Shown here piece by piece: positions 1 through 11,798 of a stretch of 64,000 nt of DNA. The stretch is from assembly GCA_022578605.1 (NCBI GenBank), contig MU394106.1, positions 190,310 through 254,309 on the forward strand, in the 5' to 3' direction. Source of the DNA: Camillea tinctor. Lineage: Eukaryota; Ascomycota; Sordariomycetes; Xylariales; Xylariaceae. A program made the translations under genes and the position numbers. The notes beneath the pieces were generated by a model, which saw only the letters and a list, made by a program, of their open reading frames with translations, was not told the DNA's origin and searched no databases. How positions within the stretch are numbered: position 1 is the first letter of the stretch; every line of letters starts with the position of its first letter.

Positions 1-2134
1 CTCGTCCGGTGGTAGCGCGTGGCGTGGCTACGAGTCCGCTCAGTAACGCGTCTGCCGCATCTACGTCGGTCATCCAATCTTGGACATCGGGATCTGTCAC
101 GCTTCCACGGCGGCCCTTGGGGCTGGGGGTACGCGGGGCGCGACTCGGTGCCGGGAAAGAGATGGGTCGGTCATTCGTTGGTGTAGAAAAGGGGTCCGAG
201 TAATACCCCGCGTCAGTGTTGCTTTCGCGCACGGGGCTCATCGGCTCGCTAGCTATATCACCTCCATCCTCGTCTGCTTCGTAGATGGGGCCCATGCCTC
301 CCGGGCTTCGTACGCTCTGAGGTGAAGAATCATACGGTCCGGATGGCATAGGCTGATATTGACCCCTTGCTGCCCGCGGAGCTACTGGCTTCCTTGCTAT
401 CTGTTGCATAGGCGGCATCGGCGGCATGTCACCAAACCAGTGCTGTCGACTGTTCTCCATGCTGGCACGGTCCCCTTGCAAACTCTGATAACCAAGCGAG
501 CGTCCACCACTCATGTACGGGTCTGGACCGTACCAGCCTTGATCATCATCGTCATCATGAGGTAAGAACCGAGAATTGTCCTGTGCCAAAGCACGAATAG
601 TCGACTCGCGGATTGTGCGCCTACTGCGGAGGTGACGGCGGTAGAGGAAGTAGATTACGATGGCCGCGATGATGGCTAGTATACCCAGCCCTATGCCTAA
701 TCCTAGACCCAGGTGTGTCTTTGTATCTTGACTGCTATCGTTTGAGCCACCTCCTATATTTTCGGAATACGGGTTTACGTAGTTATCAGTCCACGACATT
801 GAAGTAAGGTTGAGAAATGTGGCGGTAGTGCTGCTAGTTGACGATGCCCTTTTTATATTATCGGACGATGAAATATCGTAGCCTCCGTATACCATCATGA
901 TGTTTCCTGGGAGTAAGATGGCGCCATGACCATAAATACCCGACCCCGAAGGCTGATTATCGGGGACTGACCACTGCCAGTCGCCGTCGCCGCCGTAGCC
1001 CGTTCCTATTTCCAGAATAACCAGCTGTGGTGATGCAGCTTGGGTGAGGTCGCCCACCCAGCCACCGTAGATAATCAAAGCTGTTCCATTCTCGTTAAGC
1101 ACTGCGGTATGGCTTGACCGGCTATCGATGTTAACCGTAGCACTCTTAATCGCTAGTTCGGTGTTGGCATTGGCAGACCCGGCTACCTCAATGTCAGAGA
1201 TGAAGCCCCAGCTTTCCTCCGGAAGACTCCATATTGCGGCAGTACTCATGTTGATGAATGCATTAGCTGTATGACCGCCCAAGAGCACATAATTGACCTG
1301 CTGTGTGACGGTGCCGGAGCGATTGGCGATGGACGGAGACAGAGCCGTAAATGTGAAACCGGCCTCGGGAACCGGCGGCCCCTTGCTGGTGACGGGATCG
1401 ACAGTGTAACTGCTTGGGTCGGAATCGGATGGAGTAATCCTGATCATTTGGTTTGAATATGTGGCCTGCCATTGAGACGAGGTGGCGTTGACACCGCTCT
1501 TAGGACACATGCCACCATAGACAAATGTCTCTGCTCTTGACACCTCTGGTTCTAGAGTGGTTGAAAAACTGAAACTGCCGCCGAGGAAGCTCGGTCCTAT
1601 CTGCATTGTATCGCCATCGGTGGCTATCGTAGCGTTTTGCTGCACCCATGGCGAGAATGATGCGCTATCAGTGACGGATGGGTCAAAGGTCCATATCCCC
1701 GGACTGGTCGACAATGAGCAGTCGCCAGTATAGATGATAAGAGATCCATTGTCGGCGAGAGAGGGGACAAATGATATGTTGGCACCATCGAGAAATGGTA
1801 GGCCAGACGACAAAGTCTGTAATGACAACGATGACGCGCTTAGGCTGCTTGAGACATTAAGAGTCAAGAGGTCGACTGAATCATCCTTTGGCGAAAAGAT
1901 ATAGGCAATATCGCTTGTGGCGTTGTCCTGTGTCTGGCCAGTCCTCTGGGCAGATAGGAAGATATTGGTTGGAATGTAAGGTAAAGACTGCGCTGTAGCG
2001 ATGGTCGACAATAGCAGCACATGAAGAATATGAGCAGTTACCATGGCAGTGGAGGAGCGACCAGATGTCGTCGTCCGCACCAGAGGCGATAGTGGGCTTA
2101 ACCCGACCGGCTCGTTGTCGGAGGAAGACTTCAT
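1..2134 (-). CDS. Kelch-repeat (galactose-oxidase-like propeller) single-pass membrane protein, 3' end outside window
   Basis: One uninterrupted frame of about 711 codons runs from an ATG at 2134 to the left edge with no stop, so the C-terminus is missing. Residues about 50-460 show repeated kelch-type blades (FVYGGM, VLLGGH, IIYGGW, MVYGGY), as in galactose-oxidase-type beta-propellers. A glycine/leucine/isoleucine-rich transmembrane helix lies near residues 474-498, followed by an arginine-rich stop-transfer and a cytoplasmic tail of more than 200 residues rich in Pro, Ser, Met and Asp. A hydrophobic signal-like segment starts at a second in-frame ATG (2044, residue 31). That ATG may be the true start, because the first 30 residues are polar and would precede the signal peptide. 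Topology is therefore extracellular propeller, one membrane span, cytosolic tail. The role is unknown; surface sensing or cell-wall contact is inference. No catalytic copper ligands could be assigned. Confidence 0.8.
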   Translation of the reverse strand, partial: MKSSSDNEPVGLSPLSPLVRTTTSGRSSTAMVTAHILHVLLLSTIATAQSLPYIPTNIFLSAQRTGQTQDNATSDIAYIFSPKDDSVDLLTLNVSSSLSASSLSLQTLSSGLPFLDGANISFVPSLADNGSLIIYTGDCSLSTSPGIWTFDPSVTDSASFSPWVQQNATIATDGDTMQIGPSFLGGSFSFSTTLEPEVSRAETFVYGGMCPKSGVNATSSQWQATYSNQMIRITPSDSDPSSYTVDPVTSKGPPVPEAGFTFTALSPSIANRSGTVTQQVNYVLLGGHTANAFINMSTAAIWSLPEESWGFISDIEVAGSANANTELAIKSATVNIDSRSSHTAVLNENGTALIIYGGWVGDLTQAASPQLVILEIGTGYGGDGDWQWSVPDNQPSGSGIYGHGAILLPGNIMMVYGGYDISSSDNIKRASSTSSTTATFLNLTSMSWTDNYVNPYSENIGGGSNDSSQDTKTHLGLGLGIGLGILAIIAAIVIYFLYRRHLRSRRTIRESTIRALAQDNSRFLPHDDDDDQGWYGPDPYMSGGRSLGYQSLQGDRASMENSRQHWFGDMPPMPPMQQIARKPVAPRAARGQYQPMPSGPYDSSPQSVRSPGGMGPIYEADEDGGDIASEPMSPVRESNTDAGYYSDPFSTPTNDRPISFPAPSRAPRTPSPKGRRGSVTDPDVQDWMTDVDAADALLSGLVATPRATTGR

Positions 2135-3675
2135 TGCTCTACCTTAATGTAGCCGTGACATGAGCATCGTCTATTGCAGCCGAGCTGCATCGGACAAAAA
2201 AAACAAGATACAGGAAAGAGGGAAGAAAGTGTCGTTCCTAGCTCAACAGTGTTATGGGTCGAGACTGGAGTGATCACGATGTGGCCAGGGTCTGGACTTG
2301 ACAATGTGTTGTTCTCTCTACGTTACTATCGGAGTATTTTCGATGCGCCAGGATTAGACGAAAATGGAAGCACAGGGCAAGGGCTTTTTCCTTTCTTGTC
2401 CCGTTCCTGGTATGTGCTTGACCAGGTTGGCCCAATAACGTAAACTGTTTGGTCTGGATCGAAGATCAACAAAAAAGAATGACGGGATATCGAAATTATT
2501 GTGTCACCAGAAGAAAGAGAGAAAATAAAAGATAGGTGTACTAAAAAATCATGCAAATCGCAATGTTGGTGATTCCTGCAAATAATTCATGTGAGAAGGA
2601 CTCCAATCGCATGTGCATATGATCTTACCTACAGGTAATCTTCATCGCAGGTAGCGTCACATAAACGGCGCTTACAAGCGAGTGCGACTTTGTTTTCTTG
2701 GGGATTATTGTGTAAGTGATGGACCTGGTTGATGGGGCAACCCCATCAGCAACCCCACCAATCGACCCCGCGACCCTGGCCTAGCCCGTCCTCTGACAAG
2801 GACAAGCCAATAATTCGTATCTAGACAGGCTAGAATATTAAAAATAACTGGATAGGTTACGACGACATGTCCATAATATTCTTTATAACCTCACAGCCTC
2901 ATGAAGCCTCTTATCAAAAATGGCAGGCAAATTACAAGAAAAAGAGTAAAGGTTCTTAGAGGTTCAATATCTAACACGTCCTACCACTGGTAGAATACAG
3001 AGCAATACCCCTGTAACCATTAGGTATAAACCCAGCCTAGCTCTACCTAGGTACTGTTATGTGATGTCAATCCTATCAACTTAGAGTTCATGGCTAAGCC
3101 GATAAACGTTCACTCCCATCAATCGTATATCTTCCGTTTTAGATTAACCTTGTAATGCCTCTAACCTACTAATCTTAACCAACCTAAGCTACGCAAAACC
3201 CATTGATGTGCTCAGTCATATATATCACCATGCCTGAATTAATAGACAGGAGGTCGTGGAAGAACAGAGAAGATATAAGGAGCATGTTTCATCACTAGTA
3301 ATGACAATACTAAAGAGAGACAGGACGATGAAGTAGATGGAATAAATTAAGATTGACAAATGAGAATGTCGACCAGCTTGGCCAAGTCTATCTGTAGGAA
3401 GGCCGGCAAGGTCGAGATGAAGCCTCAAAACAACCATTAACGACACCAACAACTACTACAAACCTGCTGCGATACAGAAAAGGTGGTAGTAGCACTATTT
3501 TACGAATATATCACTTACACATACCATCCAGCCAACCACAACAAAAAACAACAACACTAACATTCGTAGCAAACCACAGATAACTACCCATAACTCCTGG
3601 TTCTTGACTCGAATAACATCATCCAACTTCGAAATCTTCCCCTATTTTCTAACCACAGAGAGAACCTCCTACTCA
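2135..3675. other. Intergenic, no gene seen
   Basis: Divides two minus-strand genes, so it holds the promoter of the kelch gene and the 3' flank of the coiled-coil gene. Only short, unconserved ORFs occur on both strands. A small palindrome built on ATGGGG/CCCCAT lies near 2732-2750. CCTAGGTA-type words occur near 3045. I see no coding or RNA gene. Confidence 0.6.
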
Positions 3676-5547
3676 CTATGTTGCCTGTGGTGGGGGAACA
3701 TCTGTAGTAACTGCTGGGAAATTTTCCGGGTTGAAAAGGGGCCCGGTCGGCTCCGTCACGACGTCCGCCAGGTGGTTGATCCACAGCACGTCGTCGTTGG
3801 TGAGGTGGCCGGCCTGCATGAGCGTCTGGTACTTGGGGATCGCCTTCTTGGCCGCCTCCTTGGCTCTTTGCGCGCCCCTGAAGCCCGCGACGACGGCGTC
3901 CCACTCGCGTGTGAAGCAGTACAGTATGGTGGTTTCGTCCGGCCGGTTGACCGCCTTGCCGAGCGGGACGCCGAGCTGCTGCACCGACTGCAACGCCGTG
4001 TCCTCCAGCTGCTTCTTGCTCTCCTTCGCCTGAGCCTCCAGCTGCCTGTTTTGGGCCTCGAGGCCCTCGACCCGCCGAACGCTCGCATCGTACTTCTTCT
4101 GCAGGTCGGCGAACGCCTTCTTGGTCGAGTCTTGTTGCCCCAGCGCCGTGATGTGGTCCTGCAGCGTCTTCCCGTGATCCTGGCAACTCTTCAGCTTGTC
4201 TTCGAGGTCCTTGCGTGACCCGTCGGCTTCGTACTTGCTGAGCGTCGCACGCATCGTCTGGTTCTGCGCCTCTAGCACCTTATTCGTGTTCTCGAGCGTG
4301 GAGACCTCGCTTCTCAAGCCTAACATCTTGTTGTTCAACTTTGTGTACCTGTCCTCCAGGTCCCGGTGCCTCTTATCCCACGCGCTGGTCCCGTCGGGAA
4401 ATGACGGCACTGGCATTGTCATTACCGTCGGCCGGTTCTCTAGGTCCCGCGTGTACTCCGTGTTCGGGCGGTCCGCGAACGCGGGCAGCACGAATATGGG
4501 TCCATGGCCGCTGCCCCGGATCCGGTAGAATCTCGTGTTGAGATCAACCTTAACAATCCCGCGGTATCTCAACTCGCCATCGAGGTCCACCGCCTTATCT
4601 CCCATCACCTCTTGGGCCTGGAAAACCATGTCCTCTGAGTCCTGTTGCGCCTCCCGCTTGTCTAGCATCTGGTGTACAAAGCTTGTCACATCTTCGCCGG
4701 CGTTTGCCAAAATCCATCGATCCTGGGGGAACACGATCTCCCTGCCGGAGCGGCCGTCAGGGCCGTGGACGCCCACATGCTGCATAGGCACGATAGCCTC
4801 GTTCTGGAGCAGATCGATGGAATTGGCATAGGCTATCTCGAGCTCATGCATGCGGGCCGCCAGATGCTGGGTAAAGAGGATCCACTGACCAACTAACGTC
4901 GTCTTTGCCTGCGTCAAAGATTCCTTCTCATTACTGGTGCTGGCGTCGAGAGGGATGATAGACATGAGTCCACCCGTGGCGGAATACTCGTGGTCAAGTC
5001 GCTCCAGGCAGTCATTGGCATGCATTAAGAGGGTCATATGGGTTTCAAAAGGGCGTAAGGGCTGTCTATTCTTGTCGGCATTCTCGGGGTCGGTCATGGT
5101 AAGGGGGCAATGCCACACTGTACCCACGTCATCTCGTTGGTATTCTATCAAGTTGACGAGGGCATTCAGCGGTGACTTGTGTGCCGCATCTTCAGAGGTA
5201 TAATGTTGACTCAAGTTGTTTAGCCAATCCCACGCTTGATGCTTCGCGAACGTGGTATCGCCCTGGACTTTTCCATTCTCGTTGTCTATCTCAGCCCCCA
5301 CTTGGGAGGGAGCAAGGAGGGAGATTAGGACCGACAGTGATTGAGCGTGTTGTTTCAAGGCAAGCAAAGTTGGCGGCTTTCCGGTTGTTGACATGTAACT
5401 GCAGTTGACGTGTTCCAGCAGATTCCAAGGTAGGCGTGGGTTATTGAAGCCCAGCGGACTGTAGTAAGGTTTCGCCCACTGTGTGGCCTTGATGTACCCC
5501 TTCATCCCCTCGTACGTCTCCTTTACTTGAATGTCGGTGGGCGCCAT
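3676..5547 (-). CDS. Unrecognised 623-aa protein with central coiled coil
   Basis: A single-exon frame of 623 codons starts with MAPTDIQVKE. I do not recognise the N-terminal ~380 residues: mixed alpha/beta-looking, rich in Trp, His and Gln, with no signal peptide or transmembrane span. Residues about 390-530 form heptad-rich coiled coil (LEDRYTKLNNKM, LEDKLKSCQDH, VEGLEAQNRQLEAQ). A short globular tail of about 90 residues (TILYCFTREWDAVVAGFRG) ends with a proline-rich terminus. The long clean frame, third-position GC preference and fungal-style start support a real gene. The antisense frames over it (for example 3604-4218 plus) are GC shadows. The function is unknown. A cytosolic scaffold or oligomer through the coiled coil is the most that can be inferred. 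It has no close neighbour on the same strand to suggest a pathway. Confidence 0.75.
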   Translation of the reverse strand: MAPTDIQVKETYEGMKGYIKATQWAKPYYSPLGFNNPRLPWNLLEHVNCSYMSTTGKPPTLLALKQHAQSLSVLISLLAPSQVGAEIDNENGKVQGDTTFAKHQAWDWLNNLSQHYTSEDAAHKSPLNALVNLIEYQRDDVGTVWHCPLTMTDPENADKNRQPLRPFETHMTLLMHANDCLERLDHEYSATGGLMSIIPLDASTSNEKESLTQAKTTLVGQWILFTQHLAARMHELEIAYANSIDLLQNEAIVPMQHVGVHGPDGRSGREIVFPQDRWILANAGEDVTSFVHQMLDKREAQQDSEDMVFQAQEVMGDKAVDLDGELRYRGIVKVDLNTRFYRIRGSGHGPIFVLPAFADRPNTEYTRDLENRPTVMTMPVPSFPDGTSAWDKRHRDLEDRYTKLNNKMLGLRSEVSTLENTNKVLEAQNQTMRATLSKYEADGSRKDLEDKLKSCQDHGKTLQDHITALGQQDSTKKAFADLQKKYDASVRRVEGLEAQNRQLEAQAKESKKQLEDTALQSVQQLGVPLGKAVNRPDETTILYCFTREWDAVVAGFRGAQRAKEAAKKAIPKYQTLMQAGHLTNDDVLWINHLADVVTEPTGPLFNPENFPAVTTDVPPPQAT

Positions 5548-8500
5548 GGCGACGATGATGAGCTTCGGCGAATCTTGGAGCTAACTTGTCGACTCAATAT
5601 CAATAGCAAGGACACTTTGTCGCTTATTGAACCCAGTACAGGTCCTATACAAATCGCAAATGCAAGTCCTGGCAAGAGGAGAAGGGGACGGGGGACAGGC
5701 CAAACTAAGTTTCATTGTTGATGAAGCTTCAAAGAGTGAAAGCAATGCCCATTCCGGGACAGAGGAAGTGAGACAATCCATTGCCAGCCAGGACATGCCA
5801 GATTCGGAACAGTAAGTCTAAACAAAGACGTTTCCGTTCAAGACAAGAAGATTCTCGGCACCTTTTCGGCTCTGTCCCTACTCCGTCCGTAGAGGAATGC
5901 GAACAATGACTCTGTCGCTCTCATCAAAACCTAGCTTCATCGTACTACACGTGAATGCACAAACTACCTTATTTGTACACCAAATCTATTCAAGGGGGCA
6001 ACACGTTTTGGTGTAGTCTTTTGAGCAGAGGGTAGAGGATATTTCTGAGCCGAAGAAGGTCCATATAATTAACGGGTCTCACATGAAGTCTCTACAACCA
6101 AGCAGAAAGACATGTGCGAGTTAGTACATATCGTCAAGTGTATAGTTGTAGGGAGGGGCCTACATTGCTTCTCTCTATAATTCTATTGGATTACCAAACT
6201 AAGGTAAAAAGCCATTATCCGCGAAAACACTGCTATACATGAGATTTCTATTAATACGCAAACATCGTCGCCTTAGACCAAATGTTGATTTGTGGTGAGG
6301 CCTTGAGGTATGATGGAGGCACGTGAGATATAGTAGGGGTAGCTAGGCCGAACATAAGGGTCTAGATCCGGGCATTTTATGAGCACGGGGTTTAGAAGCT
6401 GAAAAATCATATCTTAGGTCTCCCAAATTTGGTCGATAATTGTCTTACCAGCACAACCTCGTTAACCTGCGGCGACGGCCTCAAACCCAGATAACCAGCG
6501 CAGCCTATGTATTTAGCACAACTTTATAATCGCCTGTACTACATACATAGTCGTTAAGGCCAGGTTTAGGTATGCAGGGTCGACAAGAATCGTGTGTATT
6601 AGGAGTAGACGAAGCGCAGATGCAAATGCGGGATTGGGAAAATGGATAAGGATGAGCTGAGGCCGCTCGAAATGGCGATCGCAGTGTAAGTAACTAAGGG
6701 CTAGTTCATGTAATCGGCATGTAGGTCATGAACTATGTACCTAAATCCCATAGGGTTCGGCGAGACGGGAACAGCTGTTACAGCTAAAAGCCAGCGCAAG
6801 CCATAAGTTTCCATTTCCACTGAAGAAGCCGTGATATGACGTACGACTGCAGCTGTTGCGTTACTGCACGCAGCTCACTATGTAACCTACGATTAGATAT
6901 GCCTATGCATGTCTCACGTGAAAGAGAGAGAGAAAGGAAAAGATAAGGTGTTAGCCTAACGATGGAAGCACAAACCTGTTATTGTAACAAATCGTGAGGT
7001 GTACATGTGTTCTAGGTTACAAGTCCATCGTCACGAAAATTGCCTACTTACAACAATAATCCCTGGAAATCCAATATAAGTATACATACGCATACATGAT
7101 ACACTAACTGTTAGTGCAATAGGAGAGCTGCATGTACTAAAACTCAATTGCCATGGTGGCATGTTCTACAAGTATTTGCGGTTAGGCATGTAATTTACAA
7201 TTCAAACCGGCGGCACATATTATCACATAGCTTAGTCGCTAAGCAGCTTAGTTGCACCCGTGTAGTGAAGATGTGTATTCTTCCCATTTGCGATGTGCCA
7301 TGATGGGAAATAGACCTAAGAAGATTTCTGACCAATGGGGAAGAGCGCTTCTTTTCGATGATTATTACACAAGGTACTTCGTACTACCTACCTACGGAAT
7401 ACTACTATCGATTGTATGATCTGCTAGGCTCGTGCACTATTGAGACCGACGGAAACTGGCAGCTCTTGCAGGGTCTCTCCTACAGCTCACAATATAAAAT
7501 TTAAAAATCGCTTCATTTAGTTGATGTCATAGGGAGTATTGCATAGATATCCATGCAGTTTAGTTGTAAGCATAAAACTATAGTGGGGCGATACATGCCT
7601 ATGCATCGTAGTATAGGTATCTACTTGCTTGCCGTCTATGATAGGTAGTACATACTTTCCGTAAGAGGTATGTCAATGTCCCGATTTTGGGAGGGGCACG
7701 TACTTGTGATATTCTAATTTCGTACTTCGTAGATAGATAGATATGTATGTATGAAACAAAACAAATAAAATTGCGAAAGGGAAGGAAGAAAAAAAACTTG
7801 GAAATGTGATATGCGTTAAGTACCTAGATAGGCACATGATGTGTTTACTTACAACTTACATGTGCTTTCCCAATCCCAACAGATTGCCCTCCCGACTTTT
7901 CACTTTTACTTCCGCATCCAGTCGTGCGTTCAATCGTTCGTTCGTTCAAAGCAGTACACGCCCCAAACTAACCGCTAGTGTTGTATCGGGTCTATCTAGA
8001 GAGCTACCTAAGCTAGACCTTAGGTATCTTAGCTGCCCCTTCCTTTTTTTTTTTTTTTTTTTCCTGTTCACACTCTTCTCATCTTTTTACCTATCTACTT
8101 ACCTAACTTCCTTTTTTTCTTCTTTCTTTTCGATCTTCAGCTGAGAACTGGTGGTCCTATCTGCAGCTACTCGGGATTCCTCAGCCCAGGGTTATTGCCC
8201 GTATACTTCCCAATACAGAATAACCGTACAAGTTCTCACAAGCTCCCTTCTTCTTCTTCCTTTTTTTTTAACCTGATATCATTATAATACTTTTACCTAT
8301 ATCCTATATATACCCTCCATAATTATCTCATATTGATAGACACCGTTCTTGGTACGTATGTTTTGTTATTCTCATTTACTCCTAGTCTCGTGTTCAGAAA
8401 GTTAGGGAAGAGGGATTGGATTGGAGACAAAAAAAAAAGACGACAAGGGGGGGTGGGAGAGAAAGTGAAAGAGCATTACCTGCCATTAGGAGAGGGTTTT

Positions 8501-8888
8501 GCCGCCAAGTTTCTGCAGTCTTGGGATCGATTTGGATCGACTCGACCGGGGTACCTGGGTGTATGTACAAATCACCGTGCATCGTCGTCATCGTCCCCAC
8601 TCAAAGCGGTAACTTACGCTTCCTTGTGAGAGCTCTAACCTGCTAGACCTGGCCAAGAAAACTCAAACCCCCCCATATAGGCTTCTGGCAGTCTGGGTCT
8701 AGGAGCCCCCAAGACTCTAGATTTGGTGTTATTGATTTCTTATTAGGGCCTCCAACCTCTTCAACCTAACTTGTGTATTTCTTTTTAGAGATGGCTTGCA
8801 AATTTTACCACTCCTGATCTTTGGAGTTGTCAATTGAACTGACATTCTTTTGGACTTGATAGTTTCCTTCATACAATCACCCAGTCGG
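5548..8888. other. Long intergenic region
   Basis: About 3.3 kb between divergently transcribed genes with only short ORFs of AT-biased composition on both strands. A homopolymer T run of about 18 lies at 8044-8062. Pyrimidine-rich stretches near 8040-8130 and 8250-8270 resemble fungal promoter or 5' leader DNA, although they are 1 kb from the CSC1-like start. CCTAGGTA/TAGGTAGG words are scattered. No conserved protein, tRNA or element ends were recognised. Confidence 0.55.
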
Positions 8889-8932
8889 GACGGCATCGTG
8901 ACAGCATAGTGACGGCATAGTGACGGCATCGT
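8889..8932. repeat. Four copies of an 11-bp tandem repeat upstream of CSC1-like gene
   Basis: Four adjacent 11-mers of the form GACRGCATMGT occupy 8889-8932. Copies differ only at two positions (GACGGCATCGT, GACAGCATAGT, GACGGCATAGT, GACGGCATCGT). The array ends about 125 bp before the ATG of the CSC1-like gene, so it lies in its promoter or 5' leader. Function is unknown. Confidence 0.8.
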
Positions 8933-9057
8933 GACTGTGGTTGTTGTTCTTTATCCTCTGTCGACTGACTATAAGTCGTCTCACCTGGCCAATCCACCCC
9001 CTTTTTGGTAAACCACAACTATCGCCGCGCGCGTCCTATATCTCACTTGGCAACACC

Positions 9058-11798
9058 ATGAGCGAGCAAGGGTCCGCGCTGGAGACCCCGCCAACTTCGG
9101 CTTCGTGTATGTCACCTTATTTCCAATTCTAGCGTGAGATGACTCGAAGACTGACAAGATATGCCTGAACAGCGCTGTACCTGACTCTGGGGCCAGTTGC
9201 TCTGGTCGCAGCTGGGTACGTAGGAGTCTTCCTAATTCTGCGGAAGAGTCAGAGACGTTACTATGCCCCGAGGACGTATTTAGGAAGTCTGCGTGAAAGA
9301 GAGCGATCGCCAGAACTCCCCAATGGATTATTCAACTGGTTTGGGTCCTTCTGGAGGATGTCAGATACGCATCCTCTACAGCACCAGTCTCTCGATGCTT
9401 ATCTTTTCCTCCGTTTCCTGCGCATTCTTGTCACCATCTGTTTTGTGGGTTGCTGCCTCCTGTGGCCTGTCTTGTTTCCCGTCAATGCTACAGGACAGGG
9501 CACGGGGCAGCAGGTTGATATCCTCTCGTACTCCAACATCAACCAAGACACTCAAACGAACCGCTACTATGCCCATGTATTCATGTCCTGGCTATTCTAC
9601 GGCTTTGTCATGTACATGGTCCTAAGAGAATCTATCTATTATGTCAATTTGCGTCAAGCCTTCCTTCTATCACCCTTCTATGCCAACCGCATCTCGTCAA
9701 GGACTGTTCTCTTCGTTTCCGTCCCTGATATATATCTTGATGAGGCTAGGTTGCGCAAGGTGTTCGGTGACGGGGTTAAAAATGTTTGGATCACCGGTGA
9801 TACCGAGAAACTTGATGATCTAGTAAAGGAACGCGAAAAGGTTGCTATGAAGCTCGAGCAGGCCGAGGTCAAACTTCTAAAGCTTGCCAATGCCGAGCGT
9901 ATCAAAGCTATTAAGAAGGGTGGCGCTGACGATAGGATGGAAGCGCCTGCAGACGCCGAACCTGGTAGTCTGGCTGCCCGTTGGATTCCCGCGAAGAAGC
10001 GACCTACGCATAGACTAGGGCTCTTGGGCCTTGTTGGAAAGAAGGTAGACACTATTGAGTGGTGCCGAACGGAATTGGAACGCCTGATCCCGGCTGTCAA
10101 CAATGCGCAGAGCGAATACCGTGCTGGAAATTATAAGAAGATCCCGGGCGTGTTTGTCGAATTCCACCATCAGGCCGATGCCGAATCGGCTTACCAGGTG
10201 CTGGCGCATCACCAAGCTCTCCAGATGGCCCCCAAGTATATCGGAGTTACTCCTAGTGAGGTTGTCTGGAGCAGCTTAAAGGTCTCGTGGTGGCAGAGGA
10301 TCGTGCGTAGGTTTGCTGTTATTGGGTTCATCAGTGCCCTTATCATCTTTTGGGCAGTTCCCGTTGCTATTGTTGGAGCCATTTCAAACATCACTTATCT
10401 TGAGTCAATCTTCTTCCTCACGTGGATTCGTGAGATCCCGGAAATTATCCTCGGTTTCGTTCAGGGCCTTCTGCCTTCGGTTCTCATGTCGGTCCTCATG
10501 TCTTTGGTACCTATTGTTATGCGACGTGAGTATTCCTATATTGATTATTTGTGACCCCGGCCTGGCTAACATGGTAATAGTTTGCGCGAAACTTTCGGGA
10601 GAGCCATCCTTATCGCGGGTTGAATTGTTTACTCAAAACGCCTACTTTGCTTTCCAGGTCATCCAGGTGTTCCTGATAACGACAATGACATCTGCAGCAT
10701 CGGCCGTTGGACAGCAGATCGCCCAGAACCCTGCGTCGGCTACGACTATTTTGGCGGAAAACCTGCCGAAGGCCTCGAACTTCTATATCTCTTACTTCAT
10801 TGTCCAAGGTCTTGGTATCGCGTCAAGTCTCCTATCCCAAGTCGTTGGTTTCATCGTCTTCACTCTGTTTTATAAGTACTTGTCGGGTACACCCCGCGCA
10901 ATGTATAACAAGTGGGCAAACTTGAGCGCGATCTCTTGGGGAAGTGTGTTGCCGGTTTATACCAACATCGCTGTGATTAGTAGGTTCCACGCATTGATTC
11001 AGGGATGTCCCTTTACTGACTGGTATAGGTATCACATACGCTGGTATTGCCCCTTTGATGCTTGGGTTTGCTACCATTGGCCTTTCTTTCTTCTACCTCG
11101 CATGGCGTTACAACATTTTCTTCGTAACTGACACAGCGATTGACACTCGAGGTCTCATCTACCCGCGAGCTTTGAAACAGCTTTTCGCTGGCATCTACAT
11201 TGCCGAGCTCTGCATGATTGGACTTTTTGGTGCCTCCACTGCCATTGGCCCGTTAGTCCTTATGGTGATATTTTTAATTTTCACGATTTTATTCCACATG
11301 ACGATCAATAGCGCCATCGACCCTCTCCTGTACAACCTTCCGAGAACTCTCGGAGTCGAGGAAGAGGCTCTACGTGCAGAAAGCGCCGAAGTCAAGAACG
11401 GCGACGGTGATGCTCTTACCGATAGCAAGAAGGGCTCTTCACCGAGTACTACTGCAGATGGAAAGAAGGCCGGATTCTTCTCCAAATTTTTCAAGCCATG
11501 GCAGTACTGCGACTACGAGACAATGCGTCAGCTCGTTCCACACGACAAATTTGACGTGAAGGATATGTACACAGATGAAATCGAGAGCAATGCCTACTAC
11601 CCGCCCTCTGTTGTCAGTGGTACTCCACTTCTCTGGATTCCAGAGGATCCAATGGGCATCTCAAAGCAGGAGATTCGTGACACCGGAAAGGTGATCCCCA
11701 TTACCGATGAAGGCTGCACTTTGAATGACCAGAACAAGCTCGAGTGGGACACGGTTGCTGTGCGGCCGCCTGTTTGGGAAGAAAAGATCTACTATTAG
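9058..11798 (+). CDS. CSC1: CSC1/OSCA-type calcium-permeable osmosensitive channel (PHM7/RSN1 family)
   Basis: Four exons join as 9058-9106, 9173-10525, 10581-10979 and 11029-11798 (856 aa). All introns have GT/AG ends and phases that keep the family sequence. Order of parts: N-terminal membrane segment (LYLTLGPVALVAAGYVGVFLI); RSN1-type first helices with SDTHPLQHQSLDAYLFLR; a charged cytosolic domain with KLDDLVKEREKVAMKLEQAE; and the DUF221 seven-helix core, with SGEPSLSRVELFTQNAYFAF and GIAPLMLGFATIGL spanning exon joins. The C-terminal PHM7_ext-like tail carries YYPPSVVSGTPLLWIPEDP. Family knowledge: hyperosmolality-gated cation channels of plasma or inner membranes. The length is typical of fungal members. 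An 11-bp tandem repeat lies just upstream. Which of several fungal paralogues (CSC1, RSN1, PHM7) it matches cannot be settled by eye. Confidence 0.93.

Noticed and set aside
3604..4218. Plus-strand 204-aa frame
   Set aside because: Antisense shadow of the coiled-coil gene; leucine/valine/arginine-biased and without start context or family similarity.
7806..8144. 112-aa frame with an FFFFFFF stretch
   Set aside because: Produced by a T homopolymer; no conserved domain or introns.
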